Shown here: positions 1 through 8,250 of the stretch, piece by piece
Layout: each line of letters begins with the position of its first letter
Numbering within the stretch: position 1 is the first letter of the stretch
DNA from: Victivallis sp. Marseille-Q1083
GTDB lineage: Bacteria; Verrucomicrobiota; Lentisphaeria; Victivallales; Victivallaceae
Reading direction: 5' to 3'
Length of the DNA stretch: 64,000 nt
Assembly: GCF_903645315.1 (NCBI RefSeq)
Contig: NZ_CAHJXL010000002.1
Location: 764,017 to 828,016 of the forward strand
The notes under the pieces: model-generated
The model's database searches: none
Told to the model about the DNA's origin: nothing
What the model saw: only the letters and a program-made list of their open reading frames with translations
Made by a program: the position numbers and the translations under genes

Positions 1-365
1 GCGATTTCCTCAAACGGGAGGATGTGCTGGTCTCGGAAACCGGGGAATCCCGGTTGATTCTCTGGCAGCAGGTGCAGGAGAAGGCGGCGCAGCACGGCGT
101 CAGCATGAAGACGCTGGGGCGCATGCAGGATACCAAAATTACCGACGGCGTCATGGGATACGAATTGATGGTCGACGCGGAAGCGTCGGTCGGCAACATC
201 TGTAATTTTCTCATCGAGTTGTCGCAGAGCAAACCGCATTTCATGTGGGATTCGCTGTCGTTGAAGCCGAGCGGCGGCAATGTCCTGCTGTCCGGGACCT
301 TGAAGGTGGTGGTGGTCACTTCTCCGGCGGTAGTCAAACGTTTGTGGGGGGATGACGGTGCGTAA
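1..365 (+). CDS. GspM/PilO-like type II secretion inner-membrane protein (3' part, 5' end outside window)
   Basis: The open frame runs in from the left edge (first full codon at base 3) and ends at 365, so only the C-terminal ~120 residues are visible. This part looks like the periplasmic ferredoxin-like domain of GspM/PilO proteins: an alpha/beta stretch around VGNICNFLIELSQ followed by beta strands ending LSGTLKVVVV. Such proteins anchor the assembly platform of type II secretion or type IV pilus machines. Its stop overlaps the gspC start by 14 bases, so the two are probably translationally coupled. An internal GTG at 24 is not a likely start because the frame is open upstream with similar composition. 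The assignment rests mainly on position before gspC; the subtype (T2SSM_b versus PilO) is not resolved. Confidence 0.6.
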   Translation, partial: DFLKREDVLVSETGESRLILWQQVQEKAAQHGVSMKTLGRMQDTKITDGVMGYELMVDAEASVGNICNFLIELSQSKPHFMWDSLSLKPSGGNVLLSGTLKVVVVTSPAVVKRLWGDDGA

Positions 366-891
366 TTTTTTGCTCTTTGTCAATATCGTATTGATTGCCT
401 GCATGGCGGGATTGGGAATACAGATCCTGTTCGGTTCCGGGGTTGAAACGCTGGAACTGCCTTCGGAAGTGCCGGCGGCGGAGACCGGTCCGGTGATGCT
501 GCCGGATGTCAAGGCGGAGCTGGACGCCGCGGCCGCGAAGATTGCCGAGCGCACTTTGTTTTTGAGTTCGCGCGGCGTGGCGGCGGCGCCGCAGGTTTAT
601 TCGACCCAGAAGCCGGGCATCCAGTTGATCGGCATCCTGACGTTCGGCGAAGAACGGCAGGCGATCATCATCCCGAACGGTTTCAACGTCAAGGAGCAGA
701 AAGCCAGGCAGCTTTACAGCGTCGGCAATCAGGTGCCCGTTCCCGGTTGGGGGGACAATAATAAAGTATTTTTGAAGGAAATCAAGGACAATTCCATTGT
801 CCTGCAGCTCACGGATGGTCTGTTGGAAATGTCGATCGTGCGCGATCAGATCACCAAGGATCGGGGGATCAATGTCAATCTGGTGCAATAA
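352..891 (+). CDS. gspC: GspC-like type II secretion protein
   Basis: A 179-residue protein with an N-terminal membrane anchor (about residues 4-27) and a periplasmic domain. GspC normally links the inner-membrane platform to the secretin GspD through its homology-region domain. Here residues ~80-150 (from GIQLIGILTFGEERQAII to about NSIVLQ) have the beta-rich HR-domain pattern, with a conserved gly-val-pro-type turn. There is no PDZ or coiled-coil domain after it, so it is shorter than proteobacterial GspC (about 270-300 residues). It overlaps the upstream gene by 14 bases and ends 21 bases before gspD, which has its own Shine-Dalgarno GGAGAG. Function is inferred from fold pattern and operon place. 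Confidence 0.65.
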   Translation: MTVRNFLLFVNIVLIACMAGLGIQILFGSGVETLELPSEVPAAETGPVMLPDVKAELDAAAAKIAERTLFLSSRGVAAAPQVYSTQKPGIQLIGILTFGEERQAIIIPNGFNVKEQKARQLYSVGNQVPVPGWGDNNKVFLKEIKDNSIVLQLTDGLLEMSIVRDQITKDRGINVNLVQ

Positions 892-912
892 TTACGGAAT
901 GGAGAGTCGCTG

Positions 913-3363
913 ATGTCGAGACGGAAGCTGTCTAATATCCTGTTGTCCGGCGGTTTGGTGCTGATGCTGGCCGGGTGCAGTTATCTGAACAAAGATGAAG
1001 ATGAGCGGGTGGAGCGGCTGACCAATCCGACGCCGTCCCCGCATGGCATGCTCAGTGATATTCAAATGAAGCCGGCGGCGCCTTATTCGATGGATTCCGG
1101 ATCGGCGGGAACCCCCGGCATGGAAACGTCTTCCGGCATCAAAGACGATTTTGTGCTGGAGCCGAATTTATATGAAAAGGTCAGTCAATGGGGCAGCCTG
1201 GGCAGCAAGGATCTGGGCACCGATGCGATCAAAACGCCGGAAAAGCGGTTCAATGCTCTGGCCTTTGAAGCGGTGTTCAAGGACAAGGATCCCAGCCAGA
1301 AGGTTAAAATCGATATCAAATTCGACAATACCAATCTGGTGGATGTGCTGCCGGCCTTCAGCAAGGTGCTCGGCTTCGATTATGTGATGGACCCGGCGTT
1401 GCAGAGCACGGTGACGATGACGATGAACACCGAGTTGACGCTGGCGGATACCTGGTCGCTGGTCCAGCAGCTGGTGTGGATGGGCAGCGGTTTCTGCGAT
1501 TACCGGGATGGGATGATGTACATCCGGCCGTTGAACAAAATCAGCAATGAATACGACCGCCCCGATTCCAATATTCAGGTGCAGGTCGTCACGATCCTGA
1601 ATCAGGATGCCGGCCAGTTGAACGAACAACTCAAGCCGTTTTTGTCCGATCAGGCCAATTCGATGGTGATGGCGGCGCGCAACGCCTTGCTGCTGGTGGA
1701 TACGCCGACGAATATGGAGCGGTTGGTCGGCATCATCAGTGAACTGGACAAGCGTTACAAAGAAGGCTGGTATACGATCGTCATCCAGTGCGACAAGGTT
1801 TCCGCCTCCAAGATCAAAACGGAGTTGATGCAGATTTTTCCGGTCCTGGGCTTCAATGTGACCGAAGGCGGCGCGGCGAACAGCACGCCGGGGGCGATTC
1901 ACCTGACCAGTGTCGACCGGCTGCAGATTTTGGTGGCCAGTGCGGCGTCGCCGGAGCCGTTGACGGAAATGCGCAGTTGGGTGTCGCAGCTCAACACCGC
2001 CGACCAGGACGAACAGGAGCGGTTGTATATTTACAAAGTAATCAACAGCAAGGCGGACCGCCTGCTGCGCACCATTGCGGTAATGTTCAACATCGATGGG
2101 CGGGTGTTGAAAACCAACGATACGATGGAAACCGTGGCCGGTTCCGCCCTGGCGGAAAACCAGAAACCGAACAATGTTTTCGAACAGCCGGTGAAAGTGT
2201 TCGCCGATGTGGTCGACAACCGGCTGCTGTTCCGGACGACTGAGCGGACGTACGGCATTATCCGGGCGCTGCTGAACCGGCTGGATACGATTCCGCCGCA
2301 GGTGTTGCTGCAGGTGATGGTCGTCGAGATCGAACTGACCGATACCACCGAGTTCGGGATGGAATTTTCGATGGAGCCCCGGGTCGGCGGGCAGGATGTC
2401 AACATGGGGACCAATTATCCGGAATTGACGCCCGGACCGGTGCAGGACGTCGGATCCTATGGCGGCAAGCTGTTTATTACTGATCCGAACAACGAAAACC
2501 AGTTTCTGTTTTTGAAAGCTCTGGCCGGCCGGTCGAAGATGAAGGTGCTTTCCAGTCCGCAGATTCTGGTGGTCAGCAATACCGAGGCGATGGTGGATGT
2601 CGGTTCGCGCGTGCCGATCATCACCGGTGAAATTACCGACACGCAGTCGTCGGGCGGCGACAATACCGCCGTCAAGCGTTCGATCGACTACACCAATACC
2701 GGGGTGATTCTGAAAGCGACTCCTTCGATTACCGGCGGCGGGTTGATTTCATTGAGCTTGAGCCAGGAAATTTCCGAAGCGATGACGAATACCACTTCCG
2801 GTATCGCTTCGCCGATCATCAAACAGGACCAACTGAAAACGACGCTGATGATCCGCAGCGGCCGGACGATCATCATGGGCGGGCTGATCAAGGAAAAGCA
2901 TGATGAAAATGTCAATTCCATTCCGGGAATCGCCGACATTCCGTGGCTGAACTGGTTGACCGGCAATTCGACGAGCGAATTGACCAGGACGGAAATTCTG
3001 GTGCTGGTGACCGCTTCGCTGATCAATGAATATTCGACGCTGGAAGATATGATCCGGCGTTACAATGAAGCGGTCTGGGAGGTGCATAACTTTGAAAACA
3101 ATGTCTACAAGGATTTGATGCACCAGCAGGCGCATCCCGACAGCATGTTCGACATTACCCAATCGCCGATTTCACCGGCTTCGCCGGAGGAGAGCGCAAC
3201 CGGACAGCCCGGCAGCAATGCGGCGGCAGGGGAGGCGGCGGTTTCGTCCGAACCGACCGCGCCGGAAGCGAATGCGGCGGAGACGCCGAAGGATGCCGCG
3301 GAAAAAACGCCGGAGGCGAATACCCAGAGTTACTGGGACATCGGTGAGGATCTGGGCAACTGA
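913..3363 (+). CDS. gspD: GspD-type secretin, predicted lipoprotein
   Basis: An 816-residue outer-membrane secretin, the exit channel of type II secretion. Residues 1-22 form a lipoprotein signal with lipobox LAGC. An N0/N1-type domain sits at ~130-210 (KIDIKFDNTNLVDVLPAF), with further N domains to about 440. The secretin core at ~460-710 carries VLLQVMVVEIEL, SSPQILVVSNTEA, VDVGSRVPIITGEI, TPSIT and a final IIMGGLIKE/PGIADIPWL block. The last ~80 residues are a low-complexity Ala/Pro/Glu/Ser tail with no S-domain. Canonical GspD uses a standard signal peptide and a pilotin; the lipobox suggests a self-piloting liposecretin as in HxcQ-type systems. The stop overlaps the gspE start (TGATG). 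Assignment is very secure; lipidation is inferred. Confidence 0.93.
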   Translation: MSRRKLSNILLSGGLVLMLAGCSYLNKDEDERVERLTNPTPSPHGMLSDIQMKPAAPYSMDSGSAGTPGMETSSGIKDDFVLEPNLYEKVSQWGSLGSKDLGTDAIKTPEKRFNALAFEAVFKDKDPSQKVKIDIKFDNTNLVDVLPAFSKVLGFDYVMDPALQSTVTMTMNTELTLADTWSLVQQLVWMGSGFCDYRDGMMYIRPLNKISNEYDRPDSNIQVQVVTILNQDAGQLNEQLKPFLSDQANSMVMAARNALLLVDTPTNMERLVGIISELDKRYKEGWYTIVIQCDKVSASKIKTELMQIFPVLGFNVTEGGAANSTPGAIHLTSVDRLQILVASAASPEPLTEMRSWVSQLNTADQDEQERLYIYKVINSKADRLLRTIAVMFNIDGRVLKTNDTMETVAGSALAENQKPNNVFEQPVKVFADVVDNRLLFRTTERTYGIIRALLNRLDTIPPQVLLQVMVVEIELTDTTEFGMEFSMEPRVGGQDVNMGTNYPELTPGPVQDVGSYGGKLFITDPNNENQFLFLKALAGRSKMKVLSSPQILVVSNTEAMVDVGSRVPIITGEITDTQSSGGDNTAVKRSIDYTNTGVILKATPSITGGGLISLSLSQEISEAMTNTTSGIASPIIKQDQLKTTLMIRSGRTIIMGGLIKEKHDENVNSIPGIADIPWLNWLTGNSTSELTRTEILVLVTASLINEYSTLEDMIRRYNEAVWEVHNFENNVYKDLMHQQAHPDSMFDITQSPISPASPEESATGQPGSNAAAGEAAVSSEPTAPEANAAETPKDAAEKTPEANTQSYWDIGEDLGN

Positions 3364-4952
3364 TGGAAGTCAATCTGCATACGATCAACCGGAACCTGAG
3401 CAAAATCTATCCGGAATATCTTGCCCGGCTGGAGGCCGGCGGCGAACGGCGCAAGATCGATTGGGAACTGTGCTCCAGCGGTATTTTTTCCGAGCTGGAG
3501 TTGTTGCAGGCCTATTCCGAAGCATCCGGATTGCCGATCCTGGAGGAGGGCGACATCAAGCCCTTTCAGGTTTCGGATGCGGTGCCGCAGGAGTATTTCA
3601 ATACCTGGAACGTGCTGGCCTGCGAGACGGAAGATCACCGGTTGCTGCTTTTGATGAGTGATCCCTATTCGATCGACCAGCATCGTTATATGTTCCGCAA
3701 ACTGCTGGAAACCAGATTGCAACTGGCATTGATGCGGCACAGTACGCTGGAACGGCTGATCGTCGACTTGAATGCGCCGGAAGGGCGCTCGGAGGAGGAC
3801 GACGAAAAAATCGTCGAAGACGAAGAGTCGCTGCGTTCGCTGGCCAGCGAAGCCAAAGTGGTGCGGCTGGTCAACGAAATGCTGTTGAGCGCGGTCGAGA
3901 TCAATGCCAGCGACATCCACGTCGAGCCGGAAGAAGAACGCACCGTCATCCGCTTCCGGGTGGATGGTTTGTTGCGCGAATATGCCAGTCTGCCCCTGTC
4001 GCGGCAGCCGGCGATCGCTTCGCGGATCAAGCTGATCGGCGGCTTGAACATTGCCGAAAGCCGCCTGCCGCAGGATGGCCGGACCAACATTCAGCTGGCG
4101 CGCAGCAGCATCGACATCCGGATCAGCACGATGCCGACCATCAACGGCGAGAGTATCGTACTGCGGCTGTTGCAGAAAGGCGCGGTTTCCTTTGACCTCG
4201 GCGCCATCGGCATGCTGCCGGAAATGCAGCAGCAGTTCGAAAGTTTGATTCAGATTCCTTACGGCATCATTCTGGTGGTGGGGCCGACCGGGTCGGGTAA
4301 AACCACGACCCTGTACAGCGTCATTTCCCGGCTGAACAACAGTTCGCGCAAAATCATCACCATCGAAGACCCGGTGGAATACCGGATGGAGCAGTTGTCG
4401 CAGATCCAGGTCAATCCGAAAATCGGCTTGACCTTTGCCAACGGTCTGCGCCATATCGTCCGGCAGGACCCCGATATCATTCTGGTCGGCGAAATCCGCG
4501 ACCGGGAGACGGCCGATATCGCCATCAACGCGGCGCTGACCGGCCATTTGGTGTTGAGTACGCTGCATACCAACGATGCCTCCGGGGCGATCAGCCGCCT
4601 GTTGGACATGGGCATGGAAAGCTTTCTGGTTTCCTCGGTGCTTTATGGGGTATTGTCGCAGCGTCTGGTCCGCTGCATCTGCAAAGAGTGCAATGGCCGC
4701 GGTACGCTGCCGGACGGCGGCAAATGTCCGCGTTGCGCCGGCTGGGGATATGCCGGCCGGACCGGCATTTTCGAATTGCTGCTGGTCCACAACGAGATTC
4801 GTGAGGCGATCAACCGACATGCCAGCAGCAACGAAATTGCCGCGCTGGCGAAACAGGGCGGGATGAAATTTTTGCTGGAAGACGGCATGGAAAAAGTCCG
4901 GATGGGCATTACCACCGAATCGGAAGTCAAGCGGTCGGCGATGGATTTTTAA
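3363..4952 (+). CDS. gspE: GspE-type secretion ATPase
   Basis: A 529-residue cytoplasmic hexameric ATPase of the type II secretion/type IV pilus family; it powers pseudopilus assembly. An N-terminal N1E/MshEN-like domain covers ~1-130. The N2E core starts near DIHVEPEEERTVIRFRVDG (~180). Walker A GPTGSGKTTT is at ~307, the Asp box and Walker B ILVGEIRDRETA at ~370, and the His box LSTLHTNDA follows. A tetracysteine zinc module (CICKEC...CPRC) lies at ~437-460, typical of GspE and PilB. The length matches the family. The start codon overlaps the gspD stop by one base, which indicates coupling. All key motifs are intact. Confidence 0.96.
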   Translation: MEVNLHTINRNLSKIYPEYLARLEAGGERRKIDWELCSSGIFSELELLQAYSEASGLPILEEGDIKPFQVSDAVPQEYFNTWNVLACETEDHRLLLLMSDPYSIDQHRYMFRKLLETRLQLALMRHSTLERLIVDLNAPEGRSEEDDEKIVEDEESLRSLASEAKVVRLVNEMLLSAVEINASDIHVEPEEERTVIRFRVDGLLREYASLPLSRQPAIASRIKLIGGLNIAESRLPQDGRTNIQLARSSIDIRISTMPTINGESIVLRLLQKGAVSFDLGAIGMLPEMQQQFESLIQIPYGIILVVGPTGSGKTTTLYSVISRLNNSSRKIITIEDPVEYRMEQLSQIQVNPKIGLTFANGLRHIVRQDPDIILVGEIRDRETADIAINAALTGHLVLSTLHTNDASGAISRLLDMGMESFLVSSVLYGVLSQRLVRCICKECNGRGTLPDGGKCPRCAGWGYAGRTGIFELLLVHNEIREAINRHASSNEIAALAKQGGMKFLLEDGMEKVRMGITTESEVKRSAMDF

Positions 4953-4964
4953 CGGAGTGGGAAG

Positions 4965-6164
4965 ATGCCGCAATTCAAATTCAAAGTTTCGGAGGAGGAC
5001 GGCAGGTTGCACGAGGTGTTGATCGAGGGGGAAAACCTCGACGATGTGCTCGTCAAGTTGCGTCATCGCAACATGGTGCCGCTGAAGTGCTTTGGAGAGG
5101 TGACGAAAAAAGCGTCGTCCAGAGTGTTCGGCGGCCGTAAGAACCGGTTTGATGTCTGCGACTTCACTTCCCGGCTGACTCCGCTGTTGAATGCGCATAT
5201 TCCGCTGGAAAAAGCGCTGCAGATGCTCAGCGAAGGCAACCGGAATGCCGGCGAGCAGGAAATTCTCAACAATTTGCGGCTCGGGCTGCGGGAAGGCAAG
5301 AAATTTTCCGCCGTCATCCGGGAGCAGGGGAGTCTGTTTCCGTCGCTGTATGCCAATTTGCTGGAGGCCGGCGAGGAGACCGGCGGCTTGGCCGGGGTGA
5401 TCCGGGAATTGCGAACCTTCCTGATTTCGCGGCGCGATTTGAAGGATTTTCTGGTGACCAGTGCCATCTATCCGGTGATGGTGTTGTCGGTAACCCTGGT
5501 GGTGTTGATTTTGATGTTCGTCTTTTTCATCCCGTATTTCGCCAAAATGCTGTTGGATATGGGAAGGGAATTGCCGTTGCCGATGCAGATTCTGCAGCAG
5601 ATCAGCAATGTCTTGATCGGCGGCTGGTGGGTCTGGCTGCTGATCGGCACCGGACTGTGGCTGTTGTGGCGGCAGACCAAACGGGATATTCGCTTCGGGT
5701 TGTGGCGCGATCGGCTGCTGTTGAAATTACCGCTGGTCGGCGGCCTGTTCGAAGAAGCGGAAATCAGCCGCTTTTTCCGAACGCTGGCGATTTTGATGCA
5801 GAACCATGTGCATCTGCTGACGACGGTGCGAATTGCGGTCAATGTGTTGAACAACCGGGTGATCGGGGACAGTTTTGCCAAAGTGCCGACTGATCTGCGC
5901 AGCGGTGCGCGGTTGTCGGAGGCGATTGCCAAGAGTCCCTATGTTTCGAATATGGCGATGCAGATGCTGCAGGTGGGCGAGGAGTCCGGTGATGTCGGTC
6001 CGATGCTCAACGAAGTGGCGACCCTGCAGGAGGATCGGTTGAAAATCAAAATCAAGCGGTTGCTGTCGCTGTTCGAACCGGCGGTGATCATCTTTCTGGC
6101 TTTGACCATTCTGGTGGTGGTGCTGGCGATTTTCATGGCGATCATGGAGATGAATGAGATTTGA
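4965..6164 (+). CDS. gspF: GspF-type inner-membrane platform protein
   Basis: A 399-residue polytopic protein of the GspF/PilC family, the inner-membrane platform on which pseudopilins assemble. An N-terminal cytoplasmic domain is followed by two T2SSF repeats (~70-190 and ~270-395). The characteristic LxxGEETGGL motif appears as LLEAGEETGGLAGVI (~142) and again as LQVGEESGDVGPML (~335). Hydrophobic segments are visible near 170-195, 220-240 and 370-395. It starts 12 bases after gspE with a GGAGTGGGAAG ribosome site. Length and repeats match the family well. Confidence 0.95.
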   Translation: MPQFKFKVSEEDGRLHEVLIEGENLDDVLVKLRHRNMVPLKCFGEVTKKASSRVFGGRKNRFDVCDFTSRLTPLLNAHIPLEKALQMLSEGNRNAGEQEILNNLRLGLREGKKFSAVIREQGSLFPSLYANLLEAGEETGGLAGVIRELRTFLISRRDLKDFLVTSAIYPVMVLSVTLVVLILMFVFFIPYFAKMLLDMGRELPLPMQILQQISNVLIGGWWVWLLIGTGLWLLWRQTKRDIRFGLWRDRLLLKLPLVGGLFEEAEISRFFRTLAILMQNHVHLLTTVRIAVNVLNNRVIGDSFAKVPTDLRSGARLSEAIAKSPYVSNMAMQMLQVGEESGDVGPMLNEVATLQEDRLKIKIKRLLSLFEPAVIIFLALTILVVVLAIFMAIMEMNEI

Positions 6165-6211
6165 GTCGGATGGTAATAACGCGAACCCAAATATTGATGA
6201 GGAACGGAAGT

Positions 6212-6652
6212 ATGAACAGAAAAAAATTCACTTTGATGGAAATGGTAATCGTCATTACCATTATCGCCCTGCTGGCAGCGGTAGTCGGTCCGATGTATAT
6301 GAACCATTTGAAGAAAGCCAGGGTCAGCACCGCCAAAAGTCAGATCAGCATGTTGGAGCAGGCCGTCCTCGATTATCAGTTGGACATGGGCAATCCGCCG
6401 ACGGAATCGGAAGGGCTGGAAGTGTTGATCCGCAATGTCAATAACTCGAAAAAATGGCGCGGCAAATATCTGCGGGCGACGGTGATTCCGCTGGACCCGT
6501 GGGGCAACCCGTATGTATACCGCTGTCCCGGCGAAGAGAATGATTTTGCGATCATCTCCCTGGGGGCCGACGGCAAGGAAGGCGGCGAAGGGGACAATGC
6601 CGATATTTCCAGCGAAAATTTGGGCAACGACACCGCCGAAACCGGCAATTGA
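6212..6652 (+). CDS. gspG: GspG-type major pseudopilin
   Basis: A 146-residue major pseudopilin. I place the start at the ATG at 6212, preceded by GGAACGGAAG, rather than the longer frame from 6161, because that gives a short basic leader MNRKK before the class III signal FTLMEMVIVITIIALLAA. Glu at +5 is present. The GspG signature follows: LDYQLDMGNPPTESEGLEVL, a KY..IPLDPWGNPYVYRCPG block, and a calcium-loop-like acidic stretch. The residue before the cleavage point is Lys, not the usual Gly. The tail after ~120 is Gly/Asp/Glu-rich and somewhat longer than usual. It fits the operon order after gspF. Confidence 0.92.
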   Translation: MNRKKFTLMEMVIVITIIALLAAVVGPMYMNHLKKARVSTAKSQISMLEQAVLDYQLDMGNPPTESEGLEVLIRNVNNSKKWRGKYLRATVIPLDPWGNPYVYRCPGEENDFAIISLGADGKEGGEGDNADISSENLGNDTAETGN

Positions 6653-6656
6653 GCCG

Positions 6657-7211
6657 ATGCGCCGCCGGAAATTTACGTTGATCGAAATTGTGGCGGTGCT
6701 GGCGATCATGCTGCTGGTCGGCGTGCTGGTCATCGGCCGGTTCGGCAAGACGCCGGCCCTGGCTGCCGCCGCCAATGCCGCTTCGCGTTTGGAGCGGATT
6801 TTCAATTCCGCCGTGCTGTTGTCGACCCGGCACGGCAAAATGGTGGAAATTGCTTTTTACCAGGATGACAACCGTTTTCAGATTCTTCCCTGGGAGGGAA
6901 CCGATCCGGCCAATGAAAGCGCGGACCAAACCTGGCGCGACGGTTTGATTCTGCGCCGCCAATACGAGTATCGGGCGTCCGGCGGTATTCGTTTTCAACT
7001 GGTGCCGGACCCCGGCGAGACAACCGGTGAAGACAACTGGCGGCATGACGGCTGGGTGGTGGCGCAGTTTTATCCGGACGGTTCCGCTTCGGCGTCGGAA
7101 ATCCGGGTGGTCTCCGGCGGTCATCAGATCAAGTTGACGTTGTCGGCGTTGACCGGCGAATTGCGGCGCGAGGAGGTGCCGGAAGATGAGATGTTGTCGG
7201 AAGCGCAATAA
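6657..7211 (+). CDS. gspH: GspH-like minor pseudopilin
   Basis: A 184-residue minor pseudopilin starting four bases after gspG. The leader MRRRK is followed by FTLIEIVAVLAIMLLVGVLV, a class III prepilin helix with Glu+5 and Lys at -1. The rest is a beta-rich globular domain (RLERIFNSAVLLSTRHGKMVEI, then an ILPWEG segment) that resembles GspH, which sits near the pseudopilus tip. Longer in-frame starts exist upstream within gspG but would bury the prepilin signal. The 3' end overlaps gspI by 26 bases. The H assignment is by order G-H-I-J-K and fold. Confidence 0.82.
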   Translation: MRRRKFTLIEIVAVLAIMLLVGVLVIGRFGKTPALAAAANAASRLERIFNSAVLLSTRHGKMVEIAFYQDDNRFQILPWEGTDPANESADQTWRDGLILRRQYEYRASGGIRFQLVPDPGETTGEDNWRHDGWVVAQFYPDGSASASEIRVVSGGHQIKLTLSALTGELRREEVPEDEMLSEAQ

Positions 7212-7581
7212 TTTTACGCTGCTGGAAGTCCTGATTGCCGTCGCAATTCTGGGTATGACGATCATGGCGATTATCGCGATGGTCGGCACGGCGAAGATCC
7301 GCAGTTTGACCGCGGCGCGGGATTTGAGGGAAAATCATATGCTGGTACAGGCGGTGGAATATTGGCTGCTCGACGTCGAGAGCAAAGAATTGCCGCCGGA
7401 ATTTTTTCCATATCCGGAATATACCGCTGAACGCATTCTGGAAAATGTCGATGATTTGCCGAAGGGGATATCGGCGTCGCGCGGCAACTGGCGGCTGGTG
7501 AAAATGACGGTTAATCTGTTACGAAACGGTGAAATATGCCAAACAATTTCGGTCGAACGGCTGGCGCGTCAGCTCGATTGA
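7186..7581 (+). CDS. gspI: GspI-like minor pseudopilin
   Basis: A 131-residue minor pseudopilin. The leader MRCCRKRNN precedes FTLLEVLIAVAILGMTIMAI, with Glu+5 and Asn at -1. The short size and a C-terminal domain with a RGNWRLVKMTV strand fit GspI, part of the I-J-K tip complex. The gene overlaps gspH by 26 bases and gspJ by 46 bases, so this part of the operon is read in all three frames in turn. Assignment is from length, the prepilin head and position. Confidence 0.8.
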   Translation: MRCCRKRNNFTLLEVLIAVAILGMTIMAIIAMVGTAKIRSLTAARDLRENHMLVQAVEYWLLDVESKELPPEFFPYPEYTAERILENVDDLPKGISASRGNWRLVKMTVNLLRNGEICQTISVERLARQLD

Positions 7582-8243
7582 ACCGGCATGGTTCGTTTAC
7601 GCTGCTGGAGATGCTGCTGGCGATCGCGATCTTCGCATTGGTGATGGCGGCGGTTGGTTTTACGATGCGCGGCATCATCGACAGTTGGCGTAAAATCGAC
7701 AGCCACGGGACCTATATCCGCGAATATCGCCAGTTGGAACAATTGGCGAATTCGGCATTTCGCAATGCGGTTGTTTTTTATTGGAAAAAGCCGAATACCA
7801 ATACGGAAATGCTGGCGTTCGACGGTTTGCCGGATGAGCTGTGGCTGTGCTATACGCATCGGATCGGCGTGGCCGGCGAGGGCGGTTTGCGTTTCCTGCA
7901 CCTTTTTCGCGATGAGGAAGGCAATCTGGTTGCCGAATACCGGCCGCAGCCGCTGTTGTCGGATTACGACGATGATTTTGCCTCCTTTGGCCGGGACGCC
8001 GAAGTCGAAGACAAAGTGAAGCGTGAAGTTCTGCAGCGCGGCATCAGCGAGTTGAATTTTATTTACGGCGACATCAGCAGCGAAACGCTGAAGTGGGATG
8101 ATACCTGGCGCGGCAAGAGCAAACGGCGTTTGCCGATGGCGATTCAGATGGAATTGGTCTGGGAGGACGGCCGGCGCGAAGTCTGGTTGCGCCGGATTGC
8201 CGGCAACACGGAATATCAGCGGATGGTGAACGAGGAGGAGTGA
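7536..8243 (+). CDS. gspJ: GspJ-like minor pseudopilin
   Basis: A 235-residue minor pseudopilin; GspJ caps the pseudopilus with GspI and GspK. The prepilin head is FTLLEMLLAIAIFALVMAAV with Glu+5 and Ser at -1. As drawn, the leader is 20 residues. An alternative TTG start at 7578 overlaps the gspI stop and gives a more usual short leader (LNRHGS). The body has the GspJ pattern: a helix, an RQLEQLANSAFRNAV segment, then acidic beta structure ending in a basic strand. It ends seven bases before gspK. Confidence 0.8.
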   Translation: MPNNFGRTAGASARLNRHGSFTLLEMLLAIAIFALVMAAVGFTMRGIIDSWRKIDSHGTYIREYRQLEQLANSAFRNAVVFYWKKPNTNTEMLAFDGLPDELWLCYTHRIGVAGEGGLRFLHLFRDEEGNLVAEYRPQPLLSDYDDDFASFGRDAEVEDKVKREVLQRGISELNFIYGDISSETLKWDDTWRGKSKRRLPMAIQMELVWEDGRREVWLRRIAGNTEYQRMVNEEE

Positions 8244-8250
8244 CCGGTCC

